Source: Verrucomicrobiales bacterium (GTDB taxonomy: Bacteria > Verrucomicrobiota > Verrucomicrobiia > Verrucomicrobiales > DEV007). From it: 45,642 nucleotides of DNA. Below are positions 41,371-45,642 of this stretch, one piece after another. The translations under genes and the position numbers were made by a program. The notes below the pieces were generated by a model that saw only the letters and a program-made list of their open reading frames with translations, had not been told where the DNA came from and did no database searches. The stretch spans positions 1-45,642 of the forward strand of contig JAEUHI010000004.1 of the NCBI GenBank assembly GCA_016795385.1. The letters are read 5' to 3'. Every line of letters begins with the position of its first letter. The first letter of the stretch is position 1.

Positions 41371-42646
41371 GGCGGAAAGGCGAACTGGTGCGATCAATCC
41401 GCCTACGAACACGCTGCCGCCAGTTCCAAATGCTCCATCCGGTTCCCCCGACGCCCGAGGCGGCCGTCGGATCCTTTTTCTCAATCAATTCGTCCCGCCC
41501 GATCCGGCCCCGACGGCCCGGCTTCTCGGAGAAGTCGCCGAGGCCTTGAGGAATCAGGGCTACGAGACCTCCCTCGTCGGTGATGCCGTCGATTACCGCG
41601 GGGGCAAAACGCTTCTCGGGAGCCGGGCCTTGCGCGAGGCCCGCTCGCTCCTGCGCCTTCTCTTCCGGGCGGCGACCGCCCCCCGCGCCGATGCCATCGT
41701 CGTCCTCACTTCTCCGCCCATGGTGCCGGTCGTTGCCGCGCTTGCCCGGCTCCGCCATCGGCGCGCCCGGCTCATCCACTGGGCGATGGACCTCTATCCC
41801 GATGTCGCCGTTGCTCTCGGCGAAGTCCGGGAGGGATCGCTCCTCCACCGCCTCACCGCCGCCTTCATGCGCCGGGTCTACCGTGCCTGCGATCTTGTCA
41901 TCGTCCTCGATCGCGAGATGGCCTCCCGGGTCGGTCCTGGTCCCAAACGGATCGAAATCGAACCCCCTTGGCCGCCCGAGGCAACCCTCTTCAGTCCCTC
42001 GGTCGACGAAACGGCGGCACGGGGTAGGGGAGAGCGCCCGTTCACCTGGCTTTATTCCGGAAACCTCGGACGGGCCCACGAATGGCGCACCCTTCTCGAA
42101 GCCCAGGCCCGGCTCGAGGCGGAAGGACTCGCCGTCGATCTCGTTTTTCAAGGAGGAGGCGCCGAGCGGATCCCCGCCGAGGCCCACGCTGCCGGGCTCG
42201 GCCTGCGCCGTTGCCACTGGCGCGACTATGCGCCCGAGTCCGGACTCATCGATTCACTTCTCGCAGCGGATGCCCTCGTCGCGACCCAGCGTCCCGAAAC
42301 GGCCGGCTGCCTCTGGCCGAGCAAACTCGCCCTGGCCGTGCTGGTCGGGCGTCCCATCCTGTGGGTGGGGAGTGAGGATGGCGGCATCGCCCAATGGCTC
42401 CGCCAACAAGGTCACCACGCCGTCGCTCCCGGAGAGTCGCAGTCGCTCGCTCGCGAGGTCGCCGCCTTGGCATCGAACACCCGCCCCGCGATCACCGCCG
42501 ACGGCACCCTCGCCGATCGCATCGCCCAGGCAAGAAAAGCCGGGATCGAACGCGTCGCGGGATGGATCGGGGAGACGGTGGGGGGTGGAGGCGCGGTAGG
42601 CGGTGGGTTGGTGGAATGGGAGCGGTCAGTGCCAGAGACGAAGTAA
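41369..42646 (+). CDS. Glycosyltransferase family 4-like protein (WcaI-like)
   Basis: A GT-B glycosyltransferase, about 425 residues from the TTG at 41369. RILFLNQFVPPDPAPTARLLGEVAEAL opens the N-terminal Rossmann domain. VLTSPPMVPVVAALARLRHRRARLIHWAMDLYPDVAVALG is typical of WcaI-like members. FTWLYSGNLGRAHEWRTLLEA begins the donor-binding domain, and PSKLALAVLVGRPILWVGSEDGGIA corresponds to the ExxP/GxxE-type region in divergent form. It would add a sugar during EPS repeat assembly. The start is uncertain: no ATG or GTG lies between the repeats and the conserved core. The frame is open upstream through the heptamer array to an ATG at 41264, or further. The stop codon and last residues lie inside a repeated 46-bp module. 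Confidence 0.85.
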   Translation: MAERRTGAINPPTNTLPPVPNAPSGSPDARGGRRILFLNQFVPPDPAPTARLLGEVAEALRNQGYETSLVGDAVDYRGGKTLLGSRALREARSLLRLLFRAATAPRADAIVVLTSPPMVPVVAALARLRHRRARLIHWAMDLYPDVAVALGEVREGSLLHRLTAAFMRRVYRACDLVIVLDREMASRVGPGPKRIEIEPPWPPEATLFSPSVDETAARGRGERPFTWLYSGNLGRAHEWRTLLEAQARLEAEGLAVDLVFQGGGAERIPAEAHAAGLGLRRCHWRDYAPESGLIDSLLAADALVATQRPETAGCLWPSKLALAVLVGRPILWVGSEDGGIAQWLRQQGHHAVAPGESQSLAREVAALASNTRPAITADGTLADRIAQARKAGIERVAGWIGETVGGGGAVGGGLVEWERSVPETK

Positions 42647-42671
42647 AAGGTAAAAAGTAAAAGGTAAAAGG
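42626..42671 (+). repeat. 46-bp module, copy 1 (inverted copy at 44064-44109)
   Basis: Identical over 46 bp to the reverse complement of 44064-44109. It starts TCAGTGCCAGAGACGAAG and ends in GTAAAAR heptamers. It contains the stop codon of the glycosyltransferase gene. A degenerate copy is at about 43709-43737. Confidence 0.92.
42643..42670 (+). repeat. Leader heptamers GTAAAAR (4 copies)
   Basis: GTAAAAG, GTAAAAA, GTAAAAG, GTAAAAG. The period of 7 continues through GTTTGGC and GTGCTCA into the large array that follows. Confidence 0.9.
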
Positions 42672-42687
42672 TTTGGCGTGCTCATGG

Positions 42688-42897
42688 GGCGGTGGGCGGT
42701 AGGCGGTAGGCGGTTGGCGGTTGGCGGTTGGCGGTTGGCGGTTGGCGGTTGGCGGTTGGCGGTTGGCGGTTGGCGGTAGGCGGTAGGCGGTTGGCGGTTG
42801 GCGGTTGGCGGTTGGCGGTTGGCGGTTGGCGGTTGGCGGTTGGCGGTTGGCGGACCAAGCACGACGGACGAAGGACTCCTTACCTTTTACTTTTTAC
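42688..42897 (-). repeat. Heptamer array AACCGCC/TACCGCC with GTAAAAR leader
   Basis: On the minus strand from 42897 the units are GTAAAAA, GTAAAAG, GTAAGGA, GTCCTTC, GTCCGTC, GTGCTTG and GTCCGCC. Then follow nine AACCGCC, two TACCGCC, nine AACCGCC, two TACCGCC and one CACCGCC, giving 30 units with no break in period. On the plus strand the main unit is GGCGGTT. Confidence 0.95.
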
Positions 42898-42928
42898 CTT
42901 CCCACTTTTTACAGCGCCCTTGGCGCTT
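42896..42928 (-). repeat. 33-bp module, copy 1 (inverted copy at 45331-45363)
   Basis: Reads on the minus strand AAGCGCCAAGGGCGCT and onward, identical to 45331-45363. It contains the short hairpin AGCGCC-AAG-GGCGCT. In both copies it precedes GTAAAAR heptamers. Confidence 0.9.
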
Positions 42929-42943
42929 CCTTCGCTTCATTCA

Positions 42944-42961
42944 GTTCAAAAAAGATTGAAC
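42944..42961 (+). promoter_or_regulatory. Inverted repeat GTTCAA-N6-TTGAAC, candidate operator/promoter of regulator gene
   Basis: A perfect 6-bp inverted repeat with a 6-bp spacer, 36 bp before the GbsR-type gene. Its right arm TTGAAC could be a -35 box, with GTTAAT (42978-42983) as a weak -10 after 16 bp. Binding by the regulator to control itself is inferred. Confidence 0.4.
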
Positions 42962-42997
42962 CAACCGTTTTGGATGTGTTAATCTCATCTGCAACTG

Positions 42998-43585
42998 ATG
43001 TCTGAACCCGCGTCCGAGCCGAAGGTGGCCGAGGGACTCCATGCCGTGGAGTCTGGTTTCGTGCATTTTTTTGTGCACCTCGCCACCACGGTCGGATTGC
43101 CGCGCTCGGTGGGGGAGATCTTTGGGTTTCTCTTTGCCGCCGATCAGCCCATCGCTTTCGACGAGGTGGTCGCCCGGCTTGGCATCAGCAAGGGATCGGC
43201 GAGCCAGGGCCTGCGGCTCCTCACCAAGATCGGCGCCGTCTCCCAGGTCTATGTGCCGCGCGATCGCCGCACCTTCTATGTCGCCGAGACCCGCATGCGG
43301 CAGCTCTTCAGCCACGCCCTGCAGGAATCGCTCCGTCCCCATCTCGAAGGCAACAGCCGTCTCGTCGCCCAGTTGGAGGAAAGCATCGAGGCGCATGCCA
43401 CCACCCTCGGCGGCAGCGCCGACCATTACCGTTCCCGCGCCGCGTCGCTCCGTGCGTGGAACGAAAAGGCCCTCGTTCTCCTGCCCCTCCTCGACAAGCT
43501 CTTCTCCCTGCCTGCGCCCTTTTTCCCCTTCGGCTTTCTCCGCGGCTCCTCCGAAGAGCCGCCTCCGTCCGACGACCAACCCTGA
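42998..43585 (+). CDS. GbsR/MarR-type winged-helix transcriptional regulator
   Basis: A 195-residue protein. Residues of about 30-105 form a winged helix: VGEIFGFLFAADQPIAFDEVVARLGISKGSASQGLRLLTKIGAV is helices 1-4, and VYVPRDRRTFYVAE is the wing. The first part (FVHFFVHLATTVGLPRSVGEIFGFLF) matches GbsR-like regulators. The C-terminal half is helical and probably dimerises, ending in a Pro/Glu-rich tail. Lying between two EPS sugar genes, it may control EPS production. An inverted repeat just upstream may be its operator. It is the only gene in a segment bounded by 46-bp inverted repeats. Confidence 0.88.
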   Translation: MSEPASEPKVAEGLHAVESGFVHFFVHLATTVGLPRSVGEIFGFLFAADQPIAFDEVVARLGISKGSASQGLRLLTKIGAVSQVYVPRDRRTFYVAETRMRQLFSHALQESLRPHLEGNSRLVAQLEESIEAHATTLGGSADHYRSRAASLRAWNEKALVLLPLLDKLFSLPAPFFPFGFLRGSSEEPPPSDDQP

Positions 43586-43723
43586 ACGACCGCGCCATCG
43601 CGACGTTCCTCCATTCCCCCGTCCCCATCGAAAGGTCTCCCCGCACAAGGGGAACGACCAAGGGCGGTAGCGTGGAAAGCGCGCGGAAGTTGAGACAGGG
43701 CGCACTCGGTGCCAGAGCACGCG

Positions 43724-43790
43724 GTAAAAGGTAAGAAGTGCTTGGTGCTTGGTGCTTGGTGCTTGGTGCTTGGTGCTTGGTGCTTGGTGC
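43724..43790 (+). repeat. Heptamer array GTGCTTG (7 copies) with GTAAAAG leader
   Basis: GTAAAAG, GTAAGAA, then seven GTGCTTG (43738-43786) and GTGC. It runs straight into the next array without a spacer. Confidence 0.93.
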
Positions 43791-43874
43791 GACTTCTGAC
43801 TTCTGACTTCTGACCTCTGACCTCTGACTTCTGACTTCTGACCTCTGACTTCTGACTTCTGACTTCTGACCTCT
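43791..43874 (+). repeat. Heptamer array GACYTCT (12 copies)
   Basis: Twelve units in the order TTT CC TT C TTT C, where T is GACTTCT and C is GACCTCT. Confidence 0.95.
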
Positions 43875-43900
43875 GGGAGGCGTGGATGTCACGATCCAGC

Positions 43901-44065
43901 TCGAAAAAAGCTTCAACGCGAAGGCCCGGTGAACGCGAAGAATGGGATTCGTTTCATTCGTTCCATTCGTGGTTCCGATTTTCTCAACGCGAATGGAAGC
44001 GAATGACCGCGAATGTTGGCGAATGGCGTGCTCATCGAATCCTCAGCTTTCATCGCACGCCGACC
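43901..44065. repeat. Upstream repeat cassette, copy 2
   Basis: About 165 bp, near-identical to 41112-41286 but with one fewer 10-bp GAATGNNNNC unit. It precedes the epimerase gene as copy 1 precedes the glycosyltransferase gene. Confidence 0.85.
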
Positions 44066-44109
44066 TTTTACCTTTTACTTTTTACCTTTTACTTCGTCTC
44101 TGGCACTGA
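44064..44109 (-). repeat. 46-bp module, copy 2 (inverted relative to 42626-42671)
   Basis: Exact reverse complement of copy 1, including four GTAAAAR heptamers read on the minus strand. The heptamer that follows them is a single GTCGGCG. Confidence 0.92.
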
Positions 44110-44138
44110 TCGCACCGTGCCCACCACTCCGCCCCTCC

Positions 44139-44169
44139 ACCTCCGAGCGACTAAAGTCGTCGACTACTT
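44139..44169. repeat. 31-bp element with palindrome CGACTAAAGTCG, copy 2
   Basis: Matches 41340-41370 with one difference. The core palindrome is at 44148-44159, 35 bp before the epimerase start. Confidence 0.85.
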
Positions 44170-44194
44170 TCCACCGCGCCGAAGGCGCGCCTCC

Positions 44195-45316
44195 ATGAAA
44201 CTCCTCATCACTGGCATCTGTGGATTCGTCGGGTCGACCCTTGTCCGGGCGATCCGTGAGGCGCATCCGGATTGGGATCTCGTCGGGATCGACAACTTCT
44301 GCCGGGTCGGGTCCGAGCTGAACCGTCCGCTCATCGAGAAAACCCTCGGCATCGAGTTCCATCGCGGTGACATCCGCCATCCTTCCGATCTCGAGACCCT
44401 GCCGAAGTGCGACTTCGTCATCGATGCCGCCGCCAACCCCACCGTCCTCGCCGGCGTCGATGGCAAGACCAGCACCCGCCAGCTCGTCGAGCACAACCTC
44501 GGCGGCACGATCAATCTCCTCGAGTATTGCAAGACTCACGGAGCCGGTTTCATCCTCCTTTCCACAAGCCGCGTCTACTCCATCGCCGCCCTCACCCAAT
44601 TCCCCGTCGAAGTGGTTCATTCCGCCGACACCTCCAGCCCTCTTGGCACCTCGATCGACCGTTACGAGCCCGCCGATCCCGCCACCTTTCCCCTCGGGCT
44701 TTCCCTCGCCGGGGCGACCGAAGACCTTTCCACCGCGCCGCCCGCCTCGCTCTACGGCACCACCAAAACCACCAGCGAATACCTCGCCCTCGAATATGGC
44801 GCCATGAGCGGTTTTCCCGTCTGGATCAACCGTTGCAGCGTCATGGGTGGGGCCGGACAATTCGCCCATCCCGCCCAGGGCATCTTCGGTTTCTGGATCC
44901 ACGCCTTCCGCGAGGGGCGTCCACTGAAATACATCGGCTTCGATGGTCTCGGTCACCAGGTCCGCGACGGCTTCCATCCCCGCGATCTCCTGCCCTTGCT
45001 GGAGCAGCAGATCGCCGAACCCCTCGACACCCGCAAAGCCCGCATCACCAATCTCGGGGGCGGACGCGATCAATCCGCTTCCCTCGCCGAGTTGACCGCG
45101 TGGTGTCGCGCCCGGTTTCCCGAATCCGCCACCCGCATTCCGCTGCCCGAAGGCCCGCCGCCCGTCCGCGCCTTCGACCTGCCTTGGTTCGTGATGGACA
45201 ACACCCGCGCCCGGGAACAATGGGCCTGGGAACCCGGCACCACCCTCGCCGACCTCTGCGAAGAAATCGCCCGCTTCGCCGAAGCCCATCCCGAATGGCT
45301 CTCCGTGACCGGCTAG
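44195..45316 (+). CDS. NAD-dependent epimerase/dehydratase (extended SDR, CDP-paratose 2-epimerase-like)
   Basis: A 373-residue extended short-chain dehydrogenase acting on a nucleotide sugar. The NAD-binding turn is ITGICGFVGSTL (GxxGxxG at about 7-13), with Asp in LVGIDNF as the adenosine-ribose contact. The active site is Tyr187-xxx-Lys191 (SLYGTTK), preceded by a serine-rich LLSTSRVYS segment. QVRDGFHPRDL and the layout resemble CDP-paratose/CDP-tyvelose epimerases, but the substrate cannot be fixed. It would supply a sugar for the EPS. The ATG at 44195 lies at the conserved N-terminus; the frame is open through the upstream repeats but those residues are not part of the family. No Shine-Dalgarno sequence is visible. 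Confidence 0.9.
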   Translation: MKLLITGICGFVGSTLVRAIREAHPDWDLVGIDNFCRVGSELNRPLIEKTLGIEFHRGDIRHPSDLETLPKCDFVIDAAANPTVLAGVDGKTSTRQLVEHNLGGTINLLEYCKTHGAGFILLSTSRVYSIAALTQFPVEVVHSADTSSPLGTSIDRYEPADPATFPLGLSLAGATEDLSTAPPASLYGTTKTTSEYLALEYGAMSGFPVWINRCSVMGGAGQFAHPAQGIFGFWIHAFREGRPLKYIGFDGLGHQVRDGFHPRDLLPLLEQQIAEPLDTRKARITNLGGGRDQSASLAELTAWCRARFPESATRIPLPEGPPPVRAFDLPWFVMDNTRAREQWAWEPGTTLADLCEEIARFAEAHPEWLSVTG

Positions 45317-45330
45317 CGGCGGAGCGCCTC

Positions 45331-45363
45331 AAGCGCCAAGGGCGCTGTAAAAAGTGGGAAGGT
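45331..45363 (+). repeat. 33-bp module, copy 2
   Basis: Identical to the reverse complement of 42896-42928. The hairpin AGCGCC-AAG-GGCGCT just after the epimerase stop could weakly terminate transcription. Confidence 0.9.
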
Positions 45364-45381
45364 CGGGCGCCTGACGGCGCG

Positions 45382-45416
45382 GTAAAAGGTAAAAGGTAAA
45401 AAGTAAAAGGTAAAGA
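45382..45416 (+). repeat. Leader heptamers GTAAAAR before GTCCTTA array
   Basis: GTAAAAG, GTAAAAG, GTAAAAA, GTAAAAG, GTAAAGA. The last unit is a transition form directly abutting the next array. Confidence 0.9.
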
Positions 45417-45472
45417 GTCCTTAGTCCTTAGTCCTTAGTCCTTAGTCCTTAGTCCTTAGTCCTTAGTCCTTA
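45417..45472 (+). repeat. Heptamer array GTCCTTA (8 copies)
   Basis: Eight perfect units followed by one variant GTCCTCA. A related single unit GTCCTTC occurs at 42870-42876 on the minus strand. Confidence 0.95.
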
Positions 45473-45483
45473 GTCCTCACCTC

Positions 45484-45642
<159 letters not shown>

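Larger units (their letters stand above)
42647..42997. other. Intergenic region filled by heptamer repeats
   Basis: This 351-bp gap holds the end of the 46-bp module, a 7-bp-period array running to about 42897, a 33-bp module (42896-42928) and about 70 bp that include the regulator's probable promoter and operator. Open frames through the array are repeat-encoded and not genes. Confidence 0.8.
43586..44194. other. Intergenic region with heptamer arrays and second repeat cassette
   Basis: This 609-bp gap contains no credible gene. It holds about 120 bp of non-repetitive DNA with a small hairpin (CCCC-GCACAA-GGGG), two abutting heptamer arrays (43724-43874), cassette copy 2 (43901-44065), the inverted 46-bp module and the 31-bp element just before the epimerase gene. 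Confidence 0.8.

Noticed and set aside
42626..42862. Open frames through the heptamer arrays encoding 7-residue repeats
   Set aside because: Any stop-free 7-bp repeat is open in all three frames with a 7-residue period. There is no start context or conserved partner sequence.

Overview
The window looks like a piece of a GC-rich chromosome from a verrucomicrobial (or closely related PVC-group) bacterium. The reasons are a giant secreted protein made of autotransporter-associated beta-strand repeats (PATR) ending in a PEP-CTERM signal, an exosortase beside an exopolysaccharide (EPS) locus, a Tat-exported Gfo/Idh/MocA oxidoreductase, a GxxExxY protein, and start codons that almost all lack a Shine-Dalgarno sequence. 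No rRNA, tRNA, CRISPR array or classical transposase was seen, so the phylum is an inference.

Left part (1-9.4 kb): mostly minus-strand metabolic genes. They are a partial FAD-dependent oxidoreductase, a cyclase-family protein, a PhzF-family protein, a zinc-type alcohol dehydrogenase relative, a GxxExxY gene packed between 40-bp inverted repeats, and an OMP-decarboxylase/HUMPS-type aldolase with a divergent PAS-AraC regulator. Then comes a four-gene operon joined by 4-bp stop/start overlaps (exported hydrolase, Tat-exported oxidoreductase, methyltransferase, FAD oxidoreductase).

Middle (9.6-25.6 kb): a secreted Sel1-repeat protein with a clear terminator, then a single gene of about 13.8 kb encoding a protein of about 4580 residues. 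It has a signal peptide, many PATR repeats and a PEP-CTERM tail. It looks like two complete passenger modules fused head to tail, with a capping segment and a new module start near residue 2048.

Right part (25.7-45.3 kb): an EPS and protein-sorting locus. In order it has a membrane-anchored helical-repeat protein, a Sel1-repeat protein, a WecA-like initiating phosphoglycosyl transferase, an outer-membrane barrel, a small SdrD-B-like secreted protein, a Wza-like export protein, a Wzz-BY-kinase and an O-antigen-polymerase-like protein with a His-rich tail. A convergent operon follows (PEP-CTERM protein, helical-repeat protein, exosortase), then a glycosyltransferase, a GbsR/MarR-type regulator and a sugar epimerase. 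The exosortase is the likely sorting enzyme for both PEP-CTERM proteins.

The most unusual part is the intergenic DNA from 41.1 kb to the right edge. It is a patchwork of reused modules and tandem arrays whose unit is always 7 bp although the sequence of the unit differs from array to array. Several arrays begin with the same GTAAAAR heptamers, which face inward in two places. Near-identical cassettes precede the glycosyltransferase and epimerase genes, and inverted copies of other modules flank the regulator gene. Together with the inverted-repeat GxxExxY cassette, these are the best candidates for undescribed biology here.
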